A DNA stretch of 46,041 bases from Nitrosospira sp. Nl5 (GCF_900102495.1 NZ_FMVQ01000018.1:1-46041), one strand, 5' to 3'. Shown: positions 38,024 to 46,041, numbered from the stretch's first letter. The notes: a model not told the origin generated them from the sequence alone. Numbers and translations are program-made.

Positions 38024-38422
38024 TATTAGCGGAACGATAGCTTGGAAACGTCGCGAGAGCAGATAGGCATCTCTATCATCTTGAGAGCCGGCAAGGGGCC
38101 TACATTGTCTGCTTCGTTAAGTTCGGGAATTACAACGCAGAATTGGGTCAAGGATACCTCTAAAAATCAAGCAACAAATCTAGATGACAGCATGATGCAG
38201 GATGAAATGCCGCATGCCTTGTTTCACACTTTAAGCACGAACATTTCGTTCGCCTGTTTCCAGGAAAAAGCTTGCTGGCACAATTCAAATTCTTGACGAA
38301 CAAGGCTGAGCGGCCCCAGGCCGTTGAAGCTTTACCGGGGATTCAATTCGGCGCCCGATAGCTTTCAACGATTACCAGTTACCGGGAAAGTCTTGGAGCC
38401 ATGGATAAGCTTGTGCTGAATG
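38024..38422. other. spacer between gpmA-like and GT39 genes
   Basis: A stretch of about 400 bases holding no gene I can support. An 84-codon plus-strand frame (38042-38296) has no motif and an unlikely composition. The left end should contain the promoter of the minus-strand glycosyltransferase gene. Confidence 0.4.
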
Positions 38423-39133
38423 TTACTGTATGGGCTGATCAGCATAGTAATGCTGAACAGGGCCCAGTTTATCGTTAAGGTCGTATACCAGCGGACGCCC
38501 TGTGGCGATGGACAATTTCATTAGCTGGGAAACGGATAATCCATCCAGCTGCATCATCAATGAACGCAAGACGTGCCGGTGAGATACCACGAGAATCCGT
38601 TTTCCACGCTGGATCTCGGGCACGATTGTTTCCTGCCAATAGGGTAGGACCCGGAAGAAAGTCTGCTGCATGCTCTCCGCAAGCGGCAATTCTTTCTTGT
38701 CGATGTCCGAGTAGCGGAGCTGATTCCCGGGGCAACGTGCATCGCCGGGGCGGAGCGGGGGGGGGAATGTAGTAAACCGTAACTGGGGGCCAAGGACGGG
38801 CCATATGCCAAATTTCCCGATAGCATTAATACGGTGTACTCCCTCCAGCGCCCCGTAATGGCGCTCATTCAAGCGCCAACTCTGCCGTGTGGCCAGTCCG
38901 TTAAGTCCCATCGCCGACAATACAATACGCAGCGTGTCAGTGGCTCGCCTAAGTTCCGAAGTAAAACACATGTCGAACTCGCAACCTGCCTCCTTGAGCA
39001 GGCGGCCAGCCCGCTCCGCCTCCTGTTCACCGCGATGACTCAACGCAACATCGTTCCAGCCGGTAAAATACCCATCCCGGTTCGAAATACTTTCCCCATG
39101 TCGTAACAGAACAAGTTGCGTCATTGTTGGCAT
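38423..39133 (-). CDS. 2,3-bisphosphoglycerate-dependent phosphoglycerate mutase-like protein
   Basis: A 236-residue histidine-phosphatase-superfamily protein closest to GpmA. The core is present: [18 protein letters not shown] (H12 is the phosphohistidine), [21 protein letters not shown] (E90) and a second His, H185. Two regions deviate. The usual lid and substrate segment with paired Arg (WRRSYD or similar) is replaced around residues 108-125 by [14 protein letters not shown], and the normal HGNSLRAL reads HRHVLRSL. The C-terminal TGRPLVYDL and HYYADQ are normal. It may be an active but altered mutase, a phosphatase or a paralogue with another substrate. I withhold the gpmA symbol for that reason. 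Confidence 0.8.
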   Translation of the reverse strand: MPTMTQLVLLRHGESISNRDGYFTGWNDVALSHRGEQEAERAGRLLKEAGCEFDMCFTSELRRATDTLRIVLSAMGLNGLATRQSWRLNERHYGALEGVHRINAIGKFGIWPVLGPQLRFTTFPPPLRPGDARCPGNQLRYSDIDKKELPLAESMQQTFFRVLPYWQETIVPEIQRGKRILVVSHRHVLRSLMMQLDGLSVSQLMKLSIATGRPLVYDLNDKLGPVQHYYADQPIQ

Positions 39134-39320
39134 TTCCTAAAAAATCATATAGCTGATGGTTAACCGGCTTCGCACTGCAAACCCGGGCGGCGTGAAATAT
39201 TCATAAATCCAGAAACCGTAAACCCAGGCTCGTCCTCTCTCCGCCATAGCAACCCGCCTTGCCTGAAACATCGCTGTTCTCAATTTTCCTTACCTTCCCC
39301 CGATTACGAAGGCGCGATGC

Positions 39321-39779
39321 TTATGCCCAGCAGGGTAATATGTAATCGATGATTTGCTGGTTAGTTCTTGCATCGGTTTCGGTTGGCCGGTGGAAGTCAG
39401 GCGCCCCCGGCCAACCGAAGTCGATAAACTCCAGACCATTAAAATACTTTGCCTTTGCGTACCGCGGAATAATATGGAAGTGTACGTCCGGGTCAACCAT
39501 CATTAGCATCAGATAATTAAGCTTATCGTAATTAAATGCCTTTGCTAAAGCAGATTCCAGCTGTGCTGTTATTTTGTGAAGCTCGGTAAAGCTCGCTTCA
39601 CTCAGTTTAGAGAATTCTTGAGCTGGCTCACGAGCTGCCAGAACCAGAGAACCAAGCGTTAACTGGACTGGGCGGAGCATGAGAGTCCAGTATTGATATT
39701 GTTGAATTATTGTTTGTGGCGCCCCAAACTTTCGCATTGTTGCGTTAAAGATTGGTGCATCCGGCGGAGAACTGATCAT
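39321..39779 (-). CDS. HIT-family hydrolase or nucleotidyl transferase
   Basis: A 152-residue histidine-triad protein. The triad region reads PDVHFHIIPRY. The central catalytic His and the third His are kept, while the first His of the HxHxH pattern is Asp. As I recall, this variant defines a subfamily found in many proteobacteria. QLTLGSLVLAARE near residue 40 is the matching substrate-side strand. HIT proteins split dinucleoside polyphosphates or nucleoside phosphoramidates, and some transfer nucleotides. An internal ATG at residue 15 is an alternative start. It stands alone between two gaps, on the strand of the glycan genes. Confidence 0.82.
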   Translation of the reverse strand: MISSPPDAPIFNATMRKFGAPQTIIQQYQYWTLMLRPVQLTLGSLVLAAREPAQEFSKLSEASFTELHKITAQLESALAKAFNYDKLNYLMLMMVDPDVHFHIIPRYAKAKYFNGLEFIDFGWPGAPDFHRPTETDARTNQQIIDYILPCWA

Positions 39780-40160
39780 TCAAGAACCATGTATTGTTTC
39801 CCGCAGATGCATTTCGCCCAGGGAATATTCAAATCAAATTTACGAATTATCGTATCCTGCCTCCAGGGTACGATGTGCGCATGATCTCCCGCACAATTCC
39901 TCGCATTATACATTGCAAGGGGCTCGGAAGACACGGCCGATGATATGAGCGGCACGTGTTCAGAGCGCCGAAAGTGCGCGTATCAATTGACATCGTGATA
40001 ACGCCTCATCAAGGGACAGACATTGGACGGGCGGTTATGTCCTGCGTCAAGTGGGCAAGCACAAGCATGGGTTCTGCTCGCAAGTCTGCAACGAAGCAGG
40101 GCTATATTCATCTTTTATTTAACCCCCCATCGAATAAACCTCCCATCGGTGGGAAGATGG
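39780..40160. other. spacer upstream of the HIT gene
   Basis: A stretch of 381 bases without a supportable gene. Plus-strand frames of 78 and 83 codons overlap one another and resemble nothing. A small hairpin, CCCATCGGTGGG, lies at about 40142-40153 close to the end of the next minus-strand gene, but lacks a U-run. Confidence 0.4.
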
Positions 40161-40931
40161 CTATGCAATTTCATCTTGATCTATTTTGCTGAAGAGTGCC
40201 TCAGCCTTTACCAGATCCGCGGCAAAATCAATTTCACACCAGAAATGCCCGGACACAGAATACGCATTCACTAATTGTTTGCCGGCCAGCGCATCCACGA
40301 TGGCGAGATACCACCATTTAAGCTTTTCCTGGTGACGGAGTGCATCCTCGACCGCCGTGCGGAAAAGTTGCGGCCCGCGCTCCCGAAAAAAAATAAGACC
40401 GATGGATTCGCAGTCGATTTGATCGGCGGTTAAGTTCTTACTCACGTGCTTGACCCATCCATTCTCATCCAGCTGAACCTTCATGTCGTCCGCATCGTAG
40501 ATGGGTTTGGAACTCACGGTGAGGGTAATGGGTGCGGCGCCCGAGTTCAACAGTTGTATCAGTAACGCTTTATCAAAAATGGTATCTCCATTCAGGAGCA
40601 GAAAGTCGCGATCCATCGCGGAACGTGCAATCCAGCAACTGGCCAGATTATCCGCAACCTCGAAGAACGGATTAAAGATTGTATTGATCCGTGCCCGATT
40701 CGCATAGCTTTGCAACAGAGACTCGACCAGGCTGGATTTGAAGCCCGTGACCACAGTGATATCATGAATCCCGGCAGCGAGTAATGCCTCAATCTGCCAA
40801 GCAATAATTGGTTTGCCTGCTATCGGTAACAGGCACTTCGGCATGTTTTCAGTTAGCGACAGTAGCCGTCGTCCCTGTCCAGCGCTGAGGATGATCGCTT
40901 TGATAGCGCTTTTTTCTTTGCCACAGGTCAT
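40161..40931 (-). CDS. LicC-like sugar/alcohol-phosphate nucleotidyltransferase
   Basis: A 256-residue GT-A-fold nucleotidyltransferase. The N-terminal signature AIILSAGQGRRLLSLTENMPKCLLPIAGKPII (about 11-42) contains the nucleotide-binding GQGRR and catalytic Lys. LLLNGDTIFD (about 115) supplies the metal Asp, and GHFWCEIDFAADLVKAE near the C terminus the second. The short length and the phrases DNLASCWIA and HFWCEID are reminiscent of phosphocholine cytidylyltransferases (LicC) and related enzymes that activate small alcohol phosphates rather than hexoses. It is separated by 295 bases from the ulosonate-type operon and on the same strand, so it probably serves the same surface polymer. The substrate is not determined. 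Confidence 0.85.
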   Translation of the reverse strand: MTCGKEKSAIKAIILSAGQGRRLLSLTENMPKCLLPIAGKPIIAWQIEALLAAGIHDITVVTGFKSSLVESLLQSYANRARINTIFNPFFEVADNLASCWIARSAMDRDFLLLNGDTIFDKALLIQLLNSGAAPITLTVSSKPIYDADDMKVQLDENGWVKHVSKNLTADQIDCESIGLIFFRERGPQLFRTAVEDALRHQEKLKWWYLAIVDALAGKQLVNAYSVSGHFWCEIDFAADLVKAEALFSKIDQDEIA

Positions 40932-41226
40932 ATCCAGTAGCCTTTTGAATGTTCAAGAATGCACAAACGATGCGTGCTGAGCATTTTACGCGCCATCCAT
41001 CCAAACTTGGGCCCTGCCTGCATTCCTCAACATCTCGTCGTGTCCAAATTAAACTGAATATGATTTAGAAATATATTTTTCAACGCACAAGCCGGCGCCT
41101 GGCTACGCCTTCTATTCCGCCGGTAAATTTCTAATATTTTTTTGCGTGGATAACTGCTTCGTGTATAGAGGGTGCTCACTGAGCTATTGATCTCATGAAG
41201 ATAGCATGGCAGCAGATAGATTCTTC

Positions 41227-41868
41227 TCAGGTGAGTAATGAACTCAGATCAGGTAACGTATTGACCTCTGCCGGGAAGGGGTTGTCATCCCCCGGGCGTA
41301 CCCGCCCCAGAAATGCTATCCCGTTTATCTGCGCACTCTGATAATCAATCAGCGCATCGCCGATCATGAGCACGCGTTCGGGGGAAAGGACGTGGGACGA
41401 CAAAATATCCGCGATGAGCAGTTGTTTTGGCGTGGGGGAACCGCGCACCGCCCTAAAATAGGGCGCCATGCCACGACGCATGACTATCGTATTAAGCTCT
41501 GCTTCCGGCGTACCGGATGCGATAAATAAAGGTATCCTCGCGGCCTCTTTACGAATCAGTTCGGCTGCGCCAGGCACTGCCTCGCTGGCAACGACTGCCT
41601 CGACCACCAGTTCGGAGAAAAGCTGGTCCAATTGCTGCTCTTCATCCGGTGTCAGTGGAGGTTTTTCCAATAAGTGTTGCTGAAAATAATGAAATTTCTG
41701 GTAGCGTGACATGCCGCCATTCAAGCGGTGATATCGCACCACCTCAGCCATGACCGTTTCCCCATGGGCCCGATAGAGATTAGCAAAAGCTTGCGTTTTG
41801 ATATCGCCGGATTCAACCACTACGCCATCGAAATCGAAGATAATGGCTTGCCAATCCGCTGTCGTCAT
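41227..41868 (-). CDS. HAD-superfamily hydrolase (phosphatase)
   Basis: A 213-residue HAD hydrolase. Motif I is AIIFDFDGVVVESGD (nucleophile D11, acid/base D13). Motif II is FIASGTPEAEL with the Ser/Thr position. Motif III Lys and motif IV appear in SPTPKQLLIADIL and VLMIGDALIDYQSA. The alpha-helical cap at about 20-90 resembles phosphoglycolate-phosphatase-like enzymes. It overlaps the epimerase gene by 4 nt (ATGA), so it is coupled to the operon. In a sugar-acid pathway it could remove the phosphate before nucleotide activation, as KdsC or NeuNAc-9-phosphatase do. The substrate is inferred only from context. Confidence 0.88.
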   Translation of the reverse strand: MTTADWQAIIFDFDGVVVESGDIKTQAFANLYRAHGETVMAEVVRYHRLNGGMSRYQKFHYFQQHLLEKPPLTPDEEQQLDQLFSELVVEAVVASEAVPGAAELIRKEAARIPLFIASGTPEAELNTIVMRRGMAPYFRAVRGSPTPKQLLIADILSSHVLSPERVLMIGDALIDYQSAQINGIAFLGRVRPGDDNPFPAEVNTLPDLSSLLT

Positions 41869-42794
41869 GCTTTGTTGTCGGATGCCGATGGCGTGGCCTC
41901 GTCATCTTCGCCGGAGTGATGCATGGTTTTATGAATATCCCTGAGACAATCAAGCAGACCCTGGCCCAGATCGACATGTTCGTTCAGGACCAGTTTGCGG
42001 CCGATTCGGGGCTGAAACGCGTAGGGAGTCACTTCGTAGTGATGCACCGCATTGGCTTCATCAAAATGCAAAGCAACTTCCCAGGGCATGATTTCCGAGA
42101 TCATGGTCATGACTTCTTTGATACGCAATCGTTCCTGTCCCGTCAGAATCAGGTGGCGGTTGGCGAACTCCGGCGCCAGAACCTGTACGCTCATGCGCGC
42201 CGCGTCCTCCACATGGATGTACTCGCGAAGCGCCTCACCGCTGCCGTGATAAGTTATTGAATGTTGTTCCACCGCTTCATGCAGCATCCGGTAGATACCG
42301 TTGCGTGCATCAGCACGCCTGCCGTACAGAGATCCATAGCGTAAAATACTATATTCCAGGCCATAGCGCTCATGATAGGTTTCGATAAAGCGTTCGGCCG
42401 CCTGTTTGCTGGCACGGTAAAAAGATCCGGACTCCGAGTAGACATAAATACTGCTGGCGAAGACGAAACGACGCGCTCCGGCAAGACGGGCGGCTTCCAA
42501 TACGTGCATATTACCCAGGACATTTATCGTGGCAGTAGCCAGGGGTTTGTCGTGCGCTTCATCAATGTCCGCGATGGCGGCAAAATTGTAGACGACGTCG
42601 GCACCCTTGGCTGCTTCCGTCACCTGGGCCAGGTCCATGACGTCACCAATGATCATTTCCTGATCATGGCGTCGATAGGGAGATGGACAGCGATCGAACA
42701 AACGCACCCGGTAGCCGGCGGCGGATAATGCATCGGCTACATGGCTGCCAAGAAAACCACTCGCACCATACACAATAGCGGTTTCATTAGACAT
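41865..42794 (-). CDS. NAD-dependent epimerase/dehydratase (extended SDR)
   Basis: A 309-residue extended short-chain dehydrogenase. The NAD motif is YGASGFLGSHVADAL (about 9-23), with an Asp-Arg end to the second strand that favours NAD. NFAAIADIDEAH and FASSIYVYSES carry the active-site Ser, and the catalytic YRASK follows at about 129. The C-terminal substrate domain includes REYIHVEDAARM. Such enzymes epimerise, dehydrate or decarboxylate nucleotide sugars. It overlaps the dehydrogenase gene by 8 nt and the HAD gene by 4 nt. A sphingolipid reductase such as CerR is also an SDR, but the operon here is a sugar-acid one, so I prefer a sugar substrate. Confidence 0.88.
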   Translation of the reverse strand: MSNETAIVYGASGFLGSHVADALSAAGYRVRLFDRCPSPYRRHDQEMIIGDVMDLAQVTEAAKGADVVYNFAAIADIDEAHDKPLATATINVLGNMHVLEAARLAGARRFVFASSIYVYSESGSFYRASKQAAERFIETYHERYGLEYSILRYGSLYGRRADARNGIYRMLHEAVEQHSITYHGSGEALREYIHVEDAARMSVQVLAPEFANRHLILTGQERLRIKEVMTMISEIMPWEVALHFDEANAVHHYEVTPYAFQPRIGRKLVLNEHVDLGQGLLDCLRDIHKTMHHSGEDDEATPSASDNKA

Positions 42795-43740
42795 TCTTTA
42801 TTAGCCCATCTTTGATGAGGCCCGCATTACCCAGGCCCCGCAGCAGATTCTCCGCAGCTTCAATTTCCATACACTGACGCGACTCTCTGGCGAGAGAGCC
42901 AATATGCGAGGTGAGAATCGCCTGGTCGCATTTGAGCAATGGGCCGTGGTAGGGCTCCTGCTCGAAAACGTCGAGTGCAGCCGCACCCAGCTGTCCGGAA
43001 GTCAAAGCCTCGGCCAGGGCGACTTCATCGATGAGGCCGCCGCGGGCAGTATTTATCACCACGGCGCCGGGCTTCATCCTTGCGAAAGCATCCGCATCCA
43101 GCAAATGATGCGTGCCGGCATCGTATGTCAGGTGGAGACTGATGACATCCGCCTCCGCCAGAAGCTTCTCCAAGGGTACCAGTTTTACTCCTTCCGGTGC
43201 CTGCTCCACATAGGAGTCATGCGCTATAACCTCAGCGTCAAACGCTTGGCACAAACGGGCGACACGTCGTCCTACCCGTCCAAAGCCAACGATACCTATC
43301 ACCTGGGCAGCAAGCAACTGGCCTTGCGTTCGTGGCCATTCCCCTGCGCGGAGCAATCGGTCAGTCCGGCATATCCTTCTCAACGCCGACAATATCAGGC
43401 CCATAGCGAGTTCAGCAACTGCCTGAGCCGGTGCTTCGGGTGTATTCAGAACAGCGATACCATGGCGCTTTGCTGCAGCAAGATCAACGCTGTCCAGACC
43501 GCTTCCGCAACGCGATATCACCTTCAGGCTTTTGGCAGATGCAAAAACGCGTTCTGTAAGGGGTTCTATTCCAGCGATCATCCCGACGGCATCCGCACCG
43601 AGCAATTCGATGGCTTCGTCTTCGGTGAGCTTGCGTCCATGGCTATTACTGGCAATATGCATGCCCTCCTGCAGTAAATGCTGGATATGCGGGTTGCTGT
43701 CCACGTCAAACGACGAGGTGGAAATGACAAGTTTACTCAT
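42787..43740 (-). CDS. D-isomer-specific 2-hydroxyacid dehydrogenase (SerA/phosphoglycerate dehydrogenase-like)
   Basis: A 317-residue NAD-dependent 2-hydroxyacid dehydrogenase. I start it at ATG 43740, which overlaps the aldolase stop as ATGA. The longer frame to 43776 would run into that gene. The Rossmann motif is IGIVGFGRVGRRVA. Catalytic residues are visible as Arg in INTARGGLIDE, Glu in FEQEPYHGP and His in LTSHIGSLA. There is no C-terminal ACT domain, so it is the short form of the phosphoglycerate dehydrogenase family. In this operon it could oxidise or reduce a hydroxy acid that feeds or follows the aldolase. Serine biosynthesis is the alternative. Confidence 0.88.
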   Translation of the reverse strand: MSKLVISTSSFDVDSNPHIQHLLQEGMHIASNSHGRKLTEDEAIELLGADAVGMIAGIEPLTERVFASAKSLKVISRCGSGLDSVDLAAAKRHGIAVLNTPEAPAQAVAELAMGLILSALRRICRTDRLLRAGEWPRTQGQLLAAQVIGIVGFGRVGRRVARLCQAFDAEVIAHDSYVEQAPEGVKLVPLEKLLAEADVISLHLTYDAGTHHLLDADAFARMKPGAVVINTARGGLIDEVALAEALTSGQLGAAALDVFEQEPYHGPLLKCDQAILTSHIGSLARESRQCMEIEAAENLLRGLGNAGLIKDGLIKNV

Positions 43741-44498
43741 AGCGTTGCTCTTATATTCTGCATATGACTGCGGCAAAGCGTATCGAGGATACGAATGTCC
43801 AGACCATAGCCAAGAAAGTTGAAGCCGGCTTCAATGTTTCGCCGCAATGCATCCGGATCCGGCTCGACCACATGAATGCCTCCCGGTTTGCCTAGCCGAC
43901 GTCCCGCCTCGCGTACTTGTTCTATCGCGGATTGGACTTCCGGATAATCAAGTTCACCAGGCCGACCCATGGAGCCGGATAGATCGTAAGGACCGATAAT
44001 ATAGGCGTCAATGCCGGGAACAGAAAGAATGGAATCAATCGCATTGACTGCGTCGATATGCTCAATCATGGCGACGATGATGGCATTGTCTTCCAACCAG
44101 TGCCGGTATTGTTGAAACCGTGCGCCATAACCTTGGGCACGAGCCAGGCCGACTCCGCGCCGGCCTCGAGGCGGATAATAAACAGCTTGTACCGCAGCCT
44201 CCGCGTCAGCAGCGGTTTTAACCATGGGCACCATTACGCCTGCAGCACCGGCGTCCATTACCCGCTTGATCTGGTCTGGATGATTCGAAGTCAGCCGTAC
44301 GATTGCCGGGCACTGTTGCCCATCAAGCACCTGGATCAGCATTTGAACTTCGCTCAACTCCAGGACGCTATGCTCTGTATCCAGTACCAGCCAGTCAAAT
44401 CCGGCGGCAGCCATGATTTCGGCGATGGCTGGATGCCCTAACGTGACCCATGAGCCGATGGTCAGTGCATTTCGCGCCAGTTTTGATTTTAATTGCAT
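43737..44498 (-). CDS. HpcH/HpaI-family class II aldolase
   Basis: A 253-residue divalent-metal aldolase of the HpcH/HpaI (2-dehydro-3-deoxyglucarate / 4-hydroxy-2-oxoheptanedioate aldolase) family, which condenses pyruvate-type enolates with aldehydes to 2-keto-3-deoxy acids or cleaves them. Motifs: GSWVTLGHPAIAEI, WLVLDTEHSVLEL (catalytic His), AAGVMVPMV, ARAQGYGAR, MIEHIDAVNAID (metal Glu) and IGPYDLSGSMG (metal Asp). I prefer ATG 44498, preceded by GGGAAG, over a TTG at 44567 that would overlap the previous gene. It is coupled downstream to the dehydrogenase. A biosynthetic direction is suggested by the CMP-Kdo-synthetase-like gene beside it. Confidence 0.87.
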   Translation of the reverse strand: MQLKSKLARNALTIGSWVTLGHPAIAEIMAAAGFDWLVLDTEHSVLELSEVQMLIQVLDGQQCPAIVRLTSNHPDQIKRVMDAGAAGVMVPMVKTAADAEAAVQAVYYPPRGRRGVGLARAQGYGARFQQYRHWLEDNAIIVAMIEHIDAVNAIDSILSVPGIDAYIIGPYDLSGSMGRPGELDYPEVQSAIEQVREAGRRLGKPGGIHVVEPDPDALRRNIEAGFNFLGYGLDIRILDTLCRSHMQNIRATL

Positions 44499-44563
44499 TG
44501 GTATTTCTTCCCAGGGAAAGCTGTTGGAGGCGGCTGTTGTTATAAAGGGATAGGGGTAGGGAT

Positions 44564-45331
44564 TCAATACGAGGCCAGCAGGGGATCGCTTGCCATCAAT
44601 CCGGCCACACGTTCCAGATCGATCTGGGTATCTACTGCCTGAGTATTAAACTTCGTCCGCACCATCTTCACCCGATAGCCGTGTTCCAGCAATCGTAACA
44701 TGTCGACGGACTCCAGTTGCTCCAGCGGAGTGGGCGGCAGCCTGGCAAAATCGAGCAGTGTTTCCCGGCGGAATGGGATGATGCAGACCTGTTTGTAAGC
44801 GAGCGTATGCATGAAGTTAAGCGGGGCGGATTGAGTAAGGGTCGGAGCGGTCGGTATCGGCTGACGTGACATGTAAAGCGCGTCACCCTGCTGATTCATC
44901 ACCACCTTAATGGTGTTGACGTCATAAAAATCAGCTTTGTTATCGATACTTCGCACCAGATTAACGCAGCCCAGCAGGGGGTCGTGCCGAAACGGCTCCA
45001 CCGCGGCGTCTATCATTTCCGGATGGGTCATTGGCTCATCGCCCTGTACCATAACAATAAGTTCGGCATCAATCTCGGCACCGGCTTCCGCCACACGGTC
45101 ACTGGCCCGTTCATGGGTGTCGGCAGTCATAATCACGGAAGCGCCGAAATCCTGCGCTACCTGCCGGATTTCCTCGTCACAAGTGGCGATATAAGTGGCG
45201 TCAAGGGCATTACTCAGGGCAACACGCTTGTAGACGTGTTCCAGCATGGTTCGGCCTAGAAGCTTTGCAAGCGGTTTGCCGGGGAAACGTGATGAACCCA
45301 TACGTGCCGGTATTACAGCAATTGTTTTCAT
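44564..45331 (-). CDS. CMP-Kdo synthetase-like cytidylyltransferase (KdsB family)
   Basis: A 255-residue cytidylyltransferase of the KdsB/NeuA group that makes CMP-activated 2-keto-3-deoxy sugar acids from CTP. The N-terminal CTP motif is VIPARMGSSRFPGKPL, with VMVQGDEPMTHPEMI for the metal and base. It is divergent from textbook KdsB: SSRFPGKP replaces STRLPGKP, and the sugar-binding stretch reads FMHTLAYKQVCIIPFRRETLLD. The end LEQLESVDMLRLLEHGY is more conserved. Being first in an operon with an aldolase, dehydrogenase, epimerase and HAD phosphatase, it is probably a specialised paralogue for a surface polysaccharide, not the LPS-core enzyme. Confidence 0.87.
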   Translation of the reverse strand: MKTIAVIPARMGSSRFPGKPLAKLLGRTMLEHVYKRVALSNALDATYIATCDEEIRQVAQDFGASVIMTADTHERASDRVAEAGAEIDAELIVMVQGDEPMTHPEMIDAAVEPFRHDPLLGCVNLVRSIDNKADFYDVNTIKVVMNQQGDALYMSRQPIPTAPTLTQSAPLNFMHTLAYKQVCIIPFRRETLLDFARLPPTPLEQLESVDMLRLLEHGYRVKMVRTKFNTQAVDTQIDLERVAGLMASDPLLASY

Positions 45332-45948
45332 TAGTTATTCATACTCACTGGAGAGCTTGTTGTCATAAAAAGGTCCTTCTCCATTTGACCGGCGATTATG
45401 GCCCGATCATGTTAGTGAAAATGGAATTTGTCGCTCTGATCGCTATCCTACCATTCGGGGAAGTATTCCGCGAGAACTTGAGGTAGTCTTACTCGTGGCC
45501 GATCTCTGGATAGGCTCTCGTGAAGCGCCAATTATGGCAGCCGAGCTGTCACAATCGGGGGGTTTATTCAAAGGTCTCTTCGCCGGCGTGGTATCAGCAA
45601 ACAATAGCTGTGCTAGTGTAGGGCGTCGAAATATGGCTACGTAAAACTGCCGGGATTGTTGCCGTGCCTGTCCGTGCCCCTAGTTGTCCCCGCGTCATGA
45701 ATAATTATACGTTCCGGTGTCTCACCTGACTCCCATTCAGTCATTCTTGCGTCTGCGACGTGGTTATTAATTTGCGTTTGTTATGTAACGATACTTCTAA
45801 CGCGCGGCGCTTCTGGCGCGCTACGCTGGTAAACGAATATCCGCGCGTGTACAATTACGCGCTTTTCGCCACTCGAATGTATCTGAATATTCAATGTAAT
45901 GATGGATATGCTGCCTGTCTCTAACATGTCGGGGAGGAAAAAGCGGGG
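45332..45948. other. long AT-rich spacer upstream of two divergent genes
   Basis: Some 617 bases without a convincing gene. An 83-codon minus-strand frame (45781-46032) overlaps the plus-strand start at 45949 and looks spurious. The region separates divergent genes and must contain the promoters for the ulosonate-type operon and for the partial gene on the right. Confidence 0.45.
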
Positions 45949-46041
45949 ATGAAAGCACTTTTTTTTCTGCGTCATTATAACGACATTGACCACATCACCC
46001 CGGTCATCAGCAAGTGGATTGCCTCGGGTCACACCTGCGAC
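45949..46041 (+). CDS. partial plus-strand gene, N-terminal 31 codons
   Basis: An open frame begins at ATG 45949 and runs without a stop to the window edge. GGGGAGG about ten bases upstream is a good ribosome-binding site. The peptide begins MKALFFLRHYNDIDHITPV, a pattern I associate with glycan-assembly transferases that open with a short hydrophobic strand followed by a His/Asp loop. I cannot assign a family from 31 residues. Position next to the sugar-acid operon suggests a surface-polysaccharide role. Confidence 0.6.
   Translation, partial: MKALFFLRHYNDIDHITPVISKWIASGHTCD

Noticed and set aside
38042-38296. 84-codon plus-strand frame between the GT39 and gpmA-like genes
   Set aside because: No motif or support from position, and it covers the probable promoter of the GT39 gene.
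41865-42794. The SDR gene as a ceramide reductase (CerR) for the lipid cluster
   Set aside because: It is translationally coupled on both sides to sugar-acid genes 6 kb from the lipid operon. A nucleotide-sugar epimerase is the simpler reading, though not excluded.
42904-43677. 257-codon plus-strand frame inside the 2-hydroxyacid dehydrogenase gene
   Set aside because: Antisense shadow of a motif-complete dehydrogenase. No motif of its own.
45781-46032. 83-codon minus-strand frame at the right edge
   Set aside because: Overlaps the well-signalled plus-strand start at 45949 and has no motif.

Overview
The window looks like a chromosomal segment of a betaproteobacterium, most likely an autotrophic ammonia oxidiser of the Nitrosomonadaceae (Nitrosospira-like). 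This is an inference from protein character and gene order (tkt-gap-pgk-pyk-fba, DUF4390-ntrY-ntrX beside rsmB-fmt-def, dprA next to topB), not from a marker gene. I saw no rRNA, tRNA, CRISPR array, intact insertion sequence or phage gene.

Layout. From 0.2 to 6.5 kb: an inositol-monophosphatase-family enzyme and a thioredoxin-like protein on the minus strand, then rsmE, argA, yggX and ppk1 on the plus strand, closed by a long perfect inverted repeat. From 6.9 to 14 kb: a minus-strand carbon-metabolism block tkt, gap, pgk, pyk, fba, serving glycolysis, gluconeogenesis and the regenerative Calvin cycle. From 14.2 to 21.4 kb: a minus-strand run of def, fmt, rsmB, a DUF4390 protein, the sensor kinase ntrY and a regulator resembling ntrX whose ATPase motifs are degraded. 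A compact multi-hairpin element with a 43-codon small ORF lies between def and fmt. From 21.7 to 25.5 kb: dprA and topB.

The most interesting region is 25.6 to 38 kb, which reads as a dedicated membrane-lipid system. A private acyl carrier protein and ketoacyl synthase face left. Facing right are a GNAT-fold acyltransferase resembling bacterial ceramide synthase, a MobA-like nucleotidyltransferase, an LptF/LptG pair, a CDP-alcohol phosphatidyltransferase with an extra N-terminal domain, a diacylglycerol/sphingosine-type lipid kinase and a protein resembling the mitochondrial CDP-diacylglycerol synthase Tam41. A GtrA-GT39 fusion glycosyltransferase converges on it. Together these could acylate, phosphorylate, CTP-activate, head-group and export an unusual phospholipid, possibly a phosphosphingolipid. 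No serine palmitoyltransferase is present here, so the sphingoid assignment remains a hypothesis.

From 38.4 to 45.3 kb, all on the minus strand: a gpmA-like mutase with altered active-site surroundings, a HIT protein, a LicC-like nucleotidyltransferase, and a tightly overlapping operon of a CMP-Kdo-synthetase-like enzyme, an HpcH/HpaI aldolase, a 2-hydroxyacid dehydrogenase, an SDR epimerase and a HAD phosphatase. That combination suggests synthesis of a nucleotide-activated 2-keto-3-deoxy sugar acid for a surface glycan. After about 600 bases with no convincing gene, the first 31 codons of a plus-strand gene run off the right edge.
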